Below are positions 1 to 9,464 of a DNA stretch of 21,355 nt, one piece after another. The stretch lies in the NCBI GenBank assembly GCA_000151295.1, contig GG745360.1:525523-546877 (forward strand). Direction: 5' to 3'. A program made the position numbers and the translations under genes. The notes under the pieces were generated by a model. That model was not told the DNA's origin. It was given only the letters and a program-made list of their open reading frames with translations, and made no database searches. Numbering within the stretch: the first letter of the stretch is position 1; each line of letters opens with the position of its first letter. Source of the stretch: Allomyces macrogynus ATCC 38327. Lineage: Eukaryota > Blastocladiomycota > Blastocladiomycetes > Blastocladiales > Blastocladiaceae.

Positions 1-968
1 CGCATCCGCCATCCGCTACACCGGCGACCACCCGCCGCCGACACTGGTCCAAGGACCGCGCCCCCACTTCAACATCGTCGCGCACGAGCTACGTACCCCT
101 CCGCTCGGCACCACTGCACGACGACTCGTACCTCGTCGACACCGACCGCGCACCCGCACCTCACCACCGTCCGCGCCGTGCTAATACTTCAGGATCCGCA
201 TCGCGTGACCGTGCCGCACCACCGCAACCATTCCGCCGATTTGACCCAACCGAGTGGGCACGCGCGCGCGCCGACCGGATGCGGGGGACCTCGGCATCCT
301 CTGTCTCGTCGCGCGGATCCGCCGCGTCGTCCTCCTCCACCCGCCGCGGTCACGACCCAGTACCCCCGCGGTCGCTACCTGCTCCGCGCCGCACACCGGG
401 CTCATCTCCAATGACACGCCGCGCGCCGCCCGCACCGTCGTCCAAGTTGACCCAACGCATGGACCACCACCAACGGCGCCGTAGCACGACACATCGGTCT
501 CCGTCTCCCTCACCGCCACGACGTACCAAGCCCCCTCCGCCGCCACGACGCACGTGGGACGCGGCGCCTACGGGCAACCGCGCAAGGGAAGTGCCTGCCC
601 CGCGTCTCGCGGCAGGGTCGCCGAAACGCGCGCCCGTGCGGTCGTCGGGGTACGGGCGGCCGCCGGCGCATTTGTCGCCGCGGCGTGGCGCACTGTCACC
701 GCCGAAAACGATGGCGGGGAGGCGGGATGAGGCCCGGGAGCGGCGCAGGGCGTGGACGCCGCGGTCGTCGGATGTAGAGGGCGGTGGAGGGAGCGAGACG
801 GAAGAGGGGGGGTTGGACTGGTCGCGCGCAGAGTCGTGGCGACGGGGGAGCAAGGTGAGGGACGTGACGGCCGGATCGACGAACAGCCGTGCGGCATCGC
901 GCGAGATTGAGGCACGGCTGGACCGCCTGGCCGAGTCGTTGCGGCGCGCAAGGGCCGAGATGGTGTGA
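1..968 (+). CDS. C-terminal part of a CCDC61/VFL3-like basal-body protein (5' truncated)
   Basis: The frame starting at base 3 is open from the window edge to the TGA at 966-968, about 321 codons with no stop, so the gene enters from upstream and no internal intron is needed. The protein is low-complexity and rich in Pro, Arg, Ser and His, with two ordered islands. One reads RFDPTEWARARADRM (about 228-275) and the other is a charged C-terminal helix, REIEARLDRLAESLRRARAEM (about 900-962). From what I remember of the family, CCDC61 (VFL3 in Chlamydomonas) has the same arrangement behind its globular head: an FDPTA[YF]V-type motif, a serine-rich linker and a final EIDARLKALQ-like helix. CCDC61/VFL3 acts at basal bodies and centrioles. 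The diagnostic head domain lies outside the window, so the assignment rests on two short motifs; a generic disordered coiled-coil protein remains possible. Confidence 0.55.
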   Translation, partial: HPPSATPATTRRRHWSKDRAPTSTSSRTSYVPLRSAPLHDDSYLVDTDRAPAPHHRPRRANTSGSASRDRAAPPQPFRRFDPTEWARARADRMRGTSASSVSSRGSAASSSSTRRGHDPVPPRSLPAPRRTPGSSPMTRRAPPAPSSKLTQRMDHHQRRRSTTHRSPSPSPPRRTKPPPPPRRTWDAAPTGNRAREVPAPRLAAGSPKRAPVRSSGYGRPPAHLSPRRGALSPPKTMAGRRDEARERRRAWTPRSSDVEGGGGSETEEGGLDWSRAESWRRGSKVRDVTAGSTNSRAASREIEARLDRLAESLRRARAEMV

Positions 969-1685
969 AGGAGGGGTGCTGGACTGGTGGAGCTGGGTCC
1001 TGGTTTTGATTGCGGTTTGATGGAACGGGGGCCTCGTCGTCCCCTTCAGTGCAATATCGAGGCAGGCCGGCTGGCTAGGTCGTTGCGGCGGAAGGTTCGA
1101 CTTTGGCGAAGGGAGAGCGGACGGGGATGCGTGCCAAGACAGGTTTGATCGTGGTGCGATGGCACAGCGTCAGCAAAAGTCGTGCTGCTCGCGAATCAAA
1201 TCCATAAAGCCAGCAAAAAGGACATGGTTGGTGCGTCGGATAGTAATGGAAACTTATCAATCATTGCGATTCTGAAGCAGAACTGGCAATTTCCTTTTTC
1301 TCGTCTTCCGCGGGAGAGCATAAAGCAGCAACGACGTTGCCAGAGTCGAAAGTCGACTGGGGAGACGGAGAGCGGCGGTGCTGGGGCTGTTTTGTGGTGG
1401 CATGATCGTGTTGACATCGTCATGCGGGGGCGCGTGGTGCGTTGTCATGCGCCCCACAGGCGCTCCGCACATGTCGTCCGTGGCTCACACGCGAGCCGTC
1501 GTGACCGCGCCGCGACCGCGCCGCGACCGCTGATCCCTCTTTGCTGCATCTGGATCACCGGCCGACTTCATCAGTGGCAGCTTCGACCCGGCGTATCGCC
1601 CACCATTCTTGACAATATCACAAGCAACTCAATGCATTCTTGAGCCGCCTATCCAGGCACCAATTTTGTGTCGTCTGCGACCATT
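969..1685. other. intergenic stretch, no supported gene
   Basis: Between the stop at 968 and the next plausible start at 1686 I see only low-quality open frames. One plus-strand frame (1182-1643) has arginine-, histidine- and tryptophan-rich sequence without domain character. The stretch is less GC-rich in parts and presumably holds the 3' UTR of the upstream gene and the promoter of the next one. Confidence 0.5.
1503..1530. repeat. short GC-rich tandem repeat, 11-nt unit, about 2.5 copies
   Basis: The unit gaccgcgccgc is repeated two and a half times in the intergenic region. It is likely a simple replication-slippage repeat. No function is implied. Confidence 0.6.
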
Positions 1686-2526
1686 ATGGACCAAGACAAG
1701 CGCTCGTCGCGTTTGGCGACGATCAGTTGCAGCCGGTTTCCGCGGGCCGCGAGTTGGAGGGCATCGTACGTATGTTCCCCGCAGTTCTTTCAAGCCGTAT
1801 TGTAACAGCCCCCTTTTGTCCGTATGCAGACGAAGTGCGTGTCGTTTGGGTGCAAACACACTCGGCGACGATCCGGCCGGGCGGCACGGCCAAGTTCATG
1901 CTGTCGTCGACGGATATGCGCGAGAACCAGGACTCGCGCACGCTGAGATTGATCACGCCGCAACTCGTGAAGCCGATTGTGTTCGAGTTTTTGGCCGAGG
2001 CCAAGGTGACGCGCACTCAGGATTTGCGCAACCTGCGGCAGTTTGCCAAGGTGCGTTTGGGGCCAGCTGCTGGTCGCTTCGTCGCTTCCGGCCTCATTGC
2101 TCATCTTTGGTGCCACTAAAGGCCAACTCGTCGATCGAGGACAAGCTCTCGATCGAGTACGATTCAAGTCGGACGAAGGCATTTGGAAAGCGCTGCTCCC
2201 AATAGTCAAGATCAATCGGCACACGGTGGGACTCGGCAACAACCACCCACGGATCGCATTTGTCGAGGTACGCATCCCTCTCCTCCCCCCCAAAGCTCCT
2301 CCTCGGTCCCGCTCACTCACCCTCTCCACTCATCTAGCCCTTCACGCACCGTCCCTCCGTCGCAAACATCCTCATGCGCCCGGCCGCAATCCCAGCCGCA
2401 AACCTGCCCAAGAAAACGGGCGGTGCGGGCGCCTCGCTCGTCAAGGGGCCACCCGTCGCGACGCGGCCGCGCATACCGCGCACGAACGTGATCGGCGAGC
2501 GGCGCTGGCGCAGCTCGCGCCGTTAG
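1686..2526 (+). CDS. unidentified protein, probably four exons
   Basis: I do not recognise this gene. The firm parts are exon 2 (about 1830-2050, reading DEVRVVWVQTHSATIRPGG and on to LRNLRQFAK), exon 3 (2169-2267, from SDEGIWKALL to PRIAFVE) and exon 4 (2338-2526, from PFTHRPSVANILM to RRWRSSRR). Introns at 2051-2168 (GTGCGT to TTCAAG) and 2268-2337 (GTACGC to ATCTAG) keep phase 0. A first intron with a strong GTACGT donor at about 1768 and acceptor at 1829 is likely. However, the ATG at 1686 does not join exon 2 in frame through it, so exon 1 is unsettled; an indel or another donor may be involved. Exon 2 alternates hydrophobic and polar residues like a beta sandwich, and exon 4 is basic. 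An alternative C-terminus in another frame ends at 2564 (ERVVQSKRDGYK). Confidence 0.45.
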
Positions 2527-2564
2527 AGCGCGTTGTGCAGAGTAAGCGGGATGGGTACAAGTAA

Positions 2565-3444
2565 AGAGAAGGAAGGGGACTATTGGGTGGAGGAGGAGGA
2601 TGGCACGGATGGCAATACTAGGGGAGAGTCATGTACTGATACAATTGGCAACGGGCATTATTTATTGAAGCATTATCTGCTGCGAACAAAATGAAATGGA
2701 TGAGGCCCGAATAATCCAGATTTGGCAAGGGTGTTTGGCGAGGTGGTGGACGCTGGGAATTGCGAGGCGCCGTGCGCGACAACCGGTGGCCTGGTGCTCG
2801 ACTGGGACAGGGGAGCAATCTGCCTGTTTCGGGTCTGTTGTTGTCCACCCGCGTGATCATCGGACGCGTGAAGTGTTGTCGCGAAACGAGTTCGTGTTGA
2901 CAAGGCGGTTCCAGTGGAGTGCGTGCTGGCGAACGTGGTGGGCTCTTTTCAAGGCCGTCAGGCGAGCAGATGATTGTTCTCCGTCACGAAGTGAATAATG
3001 AAGTGCATTTAGAAAACTACCACAATCGACACAATGTGTTGCGACAAACGAGAGAGAGGACACGGATAGTTCGAGGGAGGATGGTGTGGGAGGAGAATCG
3101 CGCACGGTGCACGAGTAAGGAAACTCGGATCAGGGAGAGGGAGAGAGAAGAGAAGACGGACGGATCGTGAACGGATGTGAAAGCTAGAAATGGTTGTCGA
3201 GTGGATCAGGGAGCGGATCATGGCGCAAAAGCACGACGACAAGACGTCGGCAGAGAAGCGGGCAAGATCCGCAGCAGAGAATAGCGCGGCAGATTGCGAA
3301 CGAGGCCAAAAAGAGAGGTAATGGGTTGCAAAAAAGAAAGCGCGCGGGTGGTAGAGTGCTAAACATGCAAATGGAACGGTTGCACGTCGAGCGGCCTTGG
3401 GTACGGTTTGATGGCGACTTGACGAACTTGGCGATTATCACATC
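2565..3444. other. intergenic stretch between convergent genes, nothing recognised
   Basis: About 880 bases separate the unidentified plus-strand gene from the minus-strand secreted-protein gene, so both 3' ends face it. Open frames here are short and lack domain character. The purine-rich piece around 3050-3180 (agagaga runs on the plus strand) is compositionally distinct, but I can assign no function to it. Confidence 0.5.
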
Positions 3445-4404
3445 TCAGCGGCGCAGATGCTCGCGGGCCGCCTCGACGACGCGCTTCATGAGCACCTCGG
3501 GCCACTTCTGGTCGACGCTGTCCGAGAACGATGTGATCGTCTGCTGGTCCTTCAGAACGTCGGTGGCGTGGTTGTTGTTGTTCTGCGTCGTCGCGACCGG
3601 AGCGCTCGGGTACGACGCCGGGGCGTTGTTGCTCTGCGTGCCCTGGTTGACGTTGGCATTGTTGACCTGGTTGTGGTCGTTGTTGTCGGCCGCGGGGCTG
3701 GTTACGGCAGCGATCACGCTGTCCTTGTGGTCGGCAACGGTCTTGGCCGCGTCCTGCGCCTTGTCGGGCCGCGCGTCGTGCTGCGTGTCGGGCTTGGTCG
3801 TGGTCGTGGTCGTGGACGTGACCGTTACGGGCGAGCCAACGTTGGACTTGGTGGCGGCATCAGCAGCGGCGGCAGCGACGGCAGACGACGAATCGGTGAG
3901 GGCGGGGTAGGTGGTTTTCTTGGCACCGTTGCAGTCGGGCGAGTCGCCGAGGCACTCGCAGCTGGCGGCCTCGACCCACGAGATCGGGCCACGGCCCTTG
4001 TCGAGCGGGTAGAACTTTTGGAAGAAGCCCTTGGTCATGTCAAGCGAGCCACCGCTGCAGCCCGGGCACTTGTCGGTGACCTTGAGCACAAGCGTCTTGC
4101 CGGCGGCCGTGACGGCGAGGCACTTGCCACAGAAGGGCGAGCTGCCCGGTTTGTTGCCAAAGAGGCCCGCGGCGAGGGCGACGATCGGGTCGTTGTCGGA
4201 GTTGGTCGCGCCGCAGGCGCCGAGACCCGCGTCGTAGAAAGTCGCATCGCCGGCTTCGCGCTTGGCAAGGAGGCCGGCTGGGCGCGGGCTCCAGCTGGCG
4301 ACGCGCGCTTCGCCAAAGACGGGTGCGCGCGGCGCAGCAACGGCGGAGGAGGCGAGCGCCGCGAGGATGCACGCGGCAAGGAGGATGAAGAGCGGTTGGT
4401 TCAT
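3445..4404 (-). CDS. secreted expansin/RlpA-like double-psi beta-barrel protein
   Basis: Single exon of 319 residues. I start at the second Met (4404) because it directly precedes a clean signal peptide (MNQPLFILLAACILAAL, cleavage near AVA-AP); an upstream in-frame Met at 4425 adds seven polar residues. The basic pair in LLAKREAGDATF, at about residues 44-49, looks like a Kex2 site followed by an EA dipeptide, giving a mature N-terminus at the barrel. The barrel (about 49-155) has FYDAGLGACG, paired cysteines (CGKC, CPGC) and LDMT, where the expansin-type Asp would sit. The rest is an Ala/Ser/Thr/Asn-rich low-complexity linker, then a short charged helix ending EHLRR. No GPI signal is visible. 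Fungal members of this family are extracellular or wall-associated and are thought to loosen or bind wall polysaccharide; enzymatic activity is not established. Confidence 0.85.
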   Translation of the reverse strand: MNQPLFILLAACILAALASSAVAAPRAPVFGEARVASWSPRPAGLLAKREAGDATFYDAGLGACGATNSDNDPIVALAAGLFGNKPGSSPFCGKCLAVTAAGKTLVLKVTDKCPGCSGGSLDMTKGFFQKFYPLDKGRGPISWVEAASCECLGDSPDCNGAKKTTYPALTDSSSAVAAAAADAATKSNVGSPVTVTSTTTTTTKPDTQHDARPDKAQDAAKTVADHKDSVIAAVTSPAADNNDHNQVNNANVNQGTQSNNAPASYPSAPVATTQNNNNHATDVLKDQQTITSFSDSVDQKWPEVLMKRVVEAAREHLRR

Positions 4405-4485
4405 CGTGGGCGAAGAACGGCACACGCGTGAGAGCGAGGTGGTTGTCGAGTTTGTGAGGACATGAGCGGACGGGGTCGTCCAGGG

Positions 4486-4493
4486 ATTATATA
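4486..4493 (-). promoter_or_regulatory. TATA box of the secreted DPBB gene
   Basis: On the minus strand this reads tatataat, 82 bases upstream of the ATG at 4404 and set in GC-rich flanks. It gives a short leader of roughly 50 nt, like that of the gene at 20191. Confidence 0.65.
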
Positions 4494-5851
4494 CCGCGCG
4501 GCGCGGTCGACTGTCGTGGCGAACGAGCTAAGCGGTGGAGAAGGTCGAGGGCAAGGACAAGTTGCCGGGATGGCAGAGGAAGGTGCGCGTGCCGCACAGC
4601 TTCACCGCAAACTCGAGCGAGCGCAAAGTGACGATGCATCATTCTCGTTCACGAAAAGGGCCCAGCTAGCAGTGGAACGTTCGGCAGGCATGCGGTTCAA
4701 CACGCTTGGCAAACTTTTTGGATAATAGTGGCAAGAGGGACGTGAGGGATCGCAATCCAATCCAGTGATCGTTTGCGAGATGCAGGCACGCAAGCCCGGC
4801 GGTGCGGCGCCGACCGAGCTTGCCCAGGCTGTGGCTCGAGCCTTCCTCGCGACTGGACCGCTGCACGTGACCGCGTCGCGCTTGATTTTGCCACTGCTGC
4901 CCTTCGTTATCCTGATCGCCGTCTCGGTTTTCGGCTGGGCACGGGTCCGTGTCGGTGCGGTCAGAGGGGCTTCCCGGCCATCTTCCAGAGCGCGCCGCGC
5001 GCTTGATCGCGCAGGCAACGTGTGGGACTTGGTTGCACCGCACAAGTTTGCTGCGCCAAGACTCTTGGCTCACGAACAGAGTGCCGAGTGCAGTGCAGAG
5101 GTGCGGTGCGGGCTTGTCGTTCGGTGCAGAACGACCTGCGTGCGCGCTCGCCCCACAAAACGTGGCCGTCGCGTCTTTCAGACGGGCTCAGCGCCACTGG
5201 TGGCAGCCGACCTGGGGTTTGTCTGCTCCACGCCAAGCTGCAGGTCATCACCGCGAACCTTTGCGGGTGGTTCGATCAACTTAAAAGTCGTGGTTCGCTG
5301 CCCTTCGCAAGAGTCGCCGTGCCCGCGCGGCGCTTCCTGTTGCATGACGAGCAATCAAGGCATAATTGCTTGGCACGTGCATCACGCGAGGTGCGCGTGG
5401 ATGGGAGATGGGTGCCGCAACGTCTCCCACCAGATCATGCCCTGACCCTGCCTTCACCTCTGCTCGCGGCTTAGCTCTGGCCGCCATTTATCATGATAAA
5501 CCTGCTTTGCTGCAGCGCAAACAACGCTCGTCCAACCGCCCGCAACATGCACTCGAACTGACGCACCGTCGTGGCGCGCCCGACCCGCCCGCCCGCGATC
5601 CGCACCGGGCCTCGCTCCTCTCTCACCGCTTGCTCCGGCGGCAACTGCACCGACGCCCAGCCTCCTCCATCTCCTCTCTTCGCCCGATCATCCACCGCCT
5701 ATACTCGTCCTCTCTTTTCCACCTGCTACCGTCGCACCCTTGCCGCTGGTCCGGCCCGACATAGACCTCTGGCCGATAGACACTGAGCCGACGTGGCCCG
5801 ATTCGTCTCAACTTTGCGCCCCCTCTTCGACCATCTCCTCCCTCATCCACC
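4494..5851. other. long divergent intergenic region with one weak small-ORF candidate
   Basis: About 1.36 kb lie between the divergent starts of the secreted protein (4404, minus) and the five-pass membrane protein (5852, plus). It must hold both promoters. The only coding candidate is a plus-strand frame from the ATG at 4780, treated separately. The last 350 bases are pyrimidine-rich (ctcctc and ccatc runs), as expected for a fungal promoter or leader. Confidence 0.5.
4780..5445 (+). CDS. doubtful small ORF with one predicted membrane helix
   Basis: From the ATG at 4780 the frame encodes a polar start (MQARKPGGAAPTELAQAV), then one strongly hydrophobic helix (SRLILPLLPFVILIAVSVFG, about residues 38-57). 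After that it degenerates into Arg/Cys/Ser-rich sequence typical of non-coding GC-rich DNA. Third-position GC over the first 60 codons is about 70 percent by my count, lower than in the confident genes. If real, it may be a small single-pass protein that is spliced or ends soon after the helix. It matches no family I know and could be chance. Confidence 0.15.
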   Translation: MQARKPGGAAPTELAQAVARAFLATGPLHVTASRLILPLLPFVILIAVSVFGWARVRVGAVRGASRPSSRARRALDRAGNVWDLVAPHKFAAPRLLAHEQSAECSAEVRCGLVVRCRTTCVRARPTKRGRRVFQTGSAPLVAADLGFVCSTPSCRSSPRTFAGGSINLKVVVRCPSQESPCPRGASCCMTSNQGIIAWHVHHARCAWMGDGCRNVSHQIMP

Positions 5852-8800
5852 ATGGCGGGTCGCGCCAGCGCGGCTCGCCGCCGTCCGGCCGCAGCTGCAG
5901 CGGCAATCGTGACCCTACTCGCCATCCTCGCCGCTTTCTCTTCCCCGTCGACGGCAGTACCCGTCGTCGAGCCGGCCGTCTTACCGATCGGCGCGCCGGC
6001 ATGGCCGCAATGGGCCGATCCGACGGCCCATGACCGCGCCGTACCGGTAATCTGGCACCAAGCAGCCGCGTCGCGGTCGCACACGGCTCACGCGACGACA
6101 CCCCGCACGTCCATCTCGTCCATTACGGCGACGCTCGCGAGCTACCGCAACGTCTCGCTGCACCTTCCGGTGACGCCCAACTTCACCAATATCGATTTCC
6201 CCGCGCTCTCCTCGGCCGATCTCAAGACGGCATCGAGTAAAGCCAAGGCGTGGGCGATGGGCGGGCTCGAAGTGTGGGTGCGGTACGCGCAGGCATGGCG
6301 CGTCGCTGTGCGCGGGACGCAGCCGCTGACGGCCGCCATGACCAATTTCTCGAATGGACCGTCGCCGGCGCTGAGAACCTTGATGATGGTGCGTGCTTCT
6401 CTTTCGACTGGTGTGATCGCGTGATGGGGGAGGGAACTCATTGCTGACGCTTAACTCCCACATCGAAGCCGACGGTCGTCTTTGCCGGGATCATGCTCGT
6501 GGTTGGGATTCTGCTGCTGCTGCTCTCGCCGATCGCGTGCTTCTGCTTTATTTGCCGCAAACGCAAGCCCGGGACGTGCGGCCCCGTCGGGTTGCGCAAG
6601 GGGAAGTGCAACCCGCCCGACGTCGGCATCTACACGCCGAGAATGATTCTGCGGACCAAAATTGCGTTTGTCGCGGTGCTCTTCTTCCAAATGTCCGGAA
6701 AGTTTTCTTCCTCATCGTCTCTCATTGCATCGTCACTAACATCCCGACCTGCCCCTCGTTAGCATCGTCGTCATATGCATGGTGCAAGGCAGCGCCCTCT
6801 TCACGCGCGGCCTCGTCAACACGGCGGGTTCCTTGACCAACACGGCACAAGCAATTAACACGTTCCTCTACGCGGTGCAGCCCGTCGCGCGCGTCGTGCT
6901 CAACACCACGCAGGTCGCGGCGACGACCGCCGTCGACTCGCTGCTCGACGTGAACGCGACGTTACCGACCTTCCTCACGCAACTCAACACCTCGGCCTCC
7001 GTTCTCGCTGCCGACGTGACCGCCGCCGGCCAACTGGTCACGCTCGCGCTCGCGACAGGCACCGCCCTGAACGCGTCGCTGGCCAACGTGACACGCGACG
7101 CCGCAGACCTCGGGACGACCGCGCAGTCGGCACTGACGGACGCGACCGCGCTCAACTCGCAGTTCACAGTTCCTGGCACGGGCGAGCAGTACCAGCTGAC
7201 AGTGATGGCCACGTTCCCGCCGGCATCGAGTGTGTCGGTCCCGACGCCGCCGTCGTCCAACGGGCTCGCGGCCATTCTCGCGCAACTGGCCAACCCGGGG
7301 GTCGACTTTGTCGCACAGGCCGCGGCCGTCCGGGCCGGTGTCGGTGCAGCGAATTCGACAGATTCTCGCGATGCTACAGACGGTGCGCGCCCAGGCCCTT
7401 CGCGCAACTCGCGCCGGGCAAATCGATAACCGCGCGGCATGGATTCGCAGGACGGATCCGCGGGCGACGCAGGGTGTGCTGGGCGGGGTGGTGCTGCCGA
7501 TGGTGACGTCGTTCCAGTCGGCGCTGTCGCAGTATACGCCCATGATCAAGCAGGTGGATACGATCCGGTACTTTGTGCAGCTCGCGATTGCGATTTTCTT
7601 GGTCACATCGCTGTGCGGGGTCGCGCTGTCGGTGGCCACCAAGACGCCGGCGGTCCCGAAACAGGCCGCATGGATGTGGCTGCTGGTCGCGGCGGTTGTG
7701 TTTGTGCTGGGCGGCATCTATGTACGTTTGAAGTTGGATATGGCGAGGGCTGATTCGAAGAATGATCGATCAAACCTTCGTCCCATCCATCTAGTTCCCC
7801 ATCTCGATCGCGTGGAGCGAAGCCTGCACGCAAATCGACGACTCGGCCAACCCAATGGCCGGCGCGGCCTCGCTGCTCAATGCGCCGGACCTGCCCAAGT
7901 ACGCCAAGCTCGGTCTCGGCGCGCTCGACTACTGCCAGCAGAATCAGTCGGTCTTGATGGCGCTCGAAATGACGCAGCAGGTCGGCGCCATCTTTGGCAA
8001 CGGCACGTCGCTGAACCTGACCACGCTCGCAACCTCCGTCTTCGACACCTACAACATCACGGGGCTCGCACAGGCCGGGCTCAACGTCGACGCCACGTCC
8101 CTGGTCCCCGTGACCTCTGCGAGCCTGCAGGCCGCGTTCGATCCCGCGCAGACTGCGCTCGCGGGAGTCAATTTCACGGCGGTTCCGCGTCTGCGGTGAA
8201 CGTGACGGTCGATACGGCGACGTTGGACCAGGCGTACTCGGACTTGACGACGCTGCGCGCGAGCGTGACGGATGGGTCGTTCACGTACGGCGCGTCGTAT
8301 ACGGCCGCCGAGCAGGCGCGTTGCGTGGCCGATTTCCAGCATCGGATCGACTTGGTCCTTGCACAGCTCGACGCGGCCAATGCGAGCGCCAACGCCCTGC
8401 GCGCCGAATTGCCCCGGGTCCAGGTGAACGCGGCTGCACTTGTGCCCGTCGCGGGTGCCGTGAACGTGACCGCTCGCGCGATCATGGCCGACGTGGCGAA
8501 CGTGACGTCGGTGATTGCGGGTTACATCGCGTCGGAGCGCACGCGGCTCGTCACGACAAAAGTGCCCGCGGTCAAGTCGGCGGTCGCGCAGTTTGCGAAC
8601 GATACCGACGCGTACCTGGCCACCTCCCTCTCGTGCTACCCGGCGGCGGTCGCCGTGGCCGCGGCCGTCACGGGCATGTGCACGACGATGCAGGGCGGGA
8701 TCGACGCGACCTGGCTTGCGTGGTGGTGGCACGGCGTGTTTGCGCTTGCCGGCGTCGTCGTCTTCACGTACTTGTTCCGGATCGCCGCGCAGATCAAGGA

Positions 8801-9011
8801 AGGGATGATGGCCGGTGGGGTGCCCGTGATGATGGCCGAGCCGCCGGCGGGCGGGTCCGGGTCGGCGCTGTTGCCTGTGGAGGTGAAGAAGCCCGCGGGG
8901 AGTCGTGCGGGGAGTGTGGTGCCGGCCGAGGGTGGGAAGAAGGGCGGGAGTCGCATGGGGAGCGTGGTGCCGGAACGGTCGGCAGCGTTAGCGCCGTCGT
9001 CGCCGATGTGA
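5852..9011 (+). CDS. five-pass membrane glycoprotein, prominin/tweety-like
   Basis: The start at 5852 has a strong context (caccATGg) and is followed by a signal peptide. Exons are 5852-6388, 6469-6692, 6763 to about 7340, about 7340-7721, and 7795-9011 (broken near 8182). Introns at 6389-6468, 6693-6762 and 7722-7794 have good donors and CTGAC/CTAAC-like branch sites. Topology is an extracellular N-terminus of about 145 residues, TM1 (about 6475-6550), a Cys-rich cytosolic turn (ACFCFICRKRKPGTCG), TM2 (about 6650-6785), a long loop, TM3 (about 7558-7640), TM4 (about 7663-7820), a second long loop, TM5 (about 8713-8780) and a cytosolic tail. At least fifteen N-x-S/T sites fall in the outer segments. 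With roughly 940-980 residues this fits prominin (five passes, two big glycosylated loops, Cys-rich turn after TM1) better than the shorter tweety proteins. Prominins shape membrane protrusions and cilia. Two frame changes (about 7340 and 8182) are discussed under findings. Confidence 0.65.
8896..8978 (+). repeat. twice-repeated GSRxGSVVP motif in the cytosolic tail
   Basis: The tail of the five-pass protein contains GSRAGSVVP and, after a Lys/Gly linker, GSRMGSVVP. The repeat is visible at both DNA and protein level. It could be a phosphorylation or sorting motif (Ser after Arg); that is a guess. Confidence 0.6.
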
Positions 9012-9464
9012 GTGGGTACCGTGGACCGGGATTGGGGTGGACTTGGTTGAGAGGAGACTTGCGTGCACGCAATGAAGAGAAACCATGGCAACGGGTTTGA
9101 ATCGAGAGGGCCAGATCGGGATGGTTCAGTGCAAGGACCGCCTTGATCCAACTCGGTTAGCCCCACGTCGTCGTCAAATCGATCAACGTGAGCACTGGAG
9201 CTCTTGTCATCTTCTTTACTAGATCACGTCCTCGTCGGCCGCCTGGCTGCCCTGCGGCAGAAAGTGGTGTATGGTACACCGACGACGATCCGGCACCCGG
9301 ATTTCGATCAATCACAGAGCGGAAACGGATGTATTCAAGCGGCAACGGACACAAAAACGGGTGGTGGTGCTCGACAACACGACGACGCAGAGGATTGATA
9401 CAGAGCAAGCAACACACACAACCAATCGCCAACACCGTCTTCACCAACACAATCGCACCGACGA
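9012..9464. other. intergenic region between convergent genes
   Basis: The five-pass gene (plus) and the first four-pass gene (minus) end towards each other here. The right part (about 9305-9464) belongs to the duplicated unit and is matched by 11040-11203, so it is duplicated 3' flank rather than a separate gene. Confidence 0.6.

Noticed and set aside
1182..1643. 153-codon plus-strand ORF between the first two genes
   Set aside because: Begins at a weak start in AT-richer intergenic DNA; composition is not protein-like and contains the 11-nt repeat.
3457..4431. 324-codon plus-strand ORF fully antisense to the secreted DPBB gene
   Set aside because: Arg/Gly/Val-rich mirror of a high-GC gene; the minus strand has a signal peptide and conserved barrel motifs, so this is a shadow.
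5266..5290. tRNA T-loop-like ggttcgatcaa
   Set aside because: The flanking bases do not form a T stem and no acceptor or anticodon arm fits.
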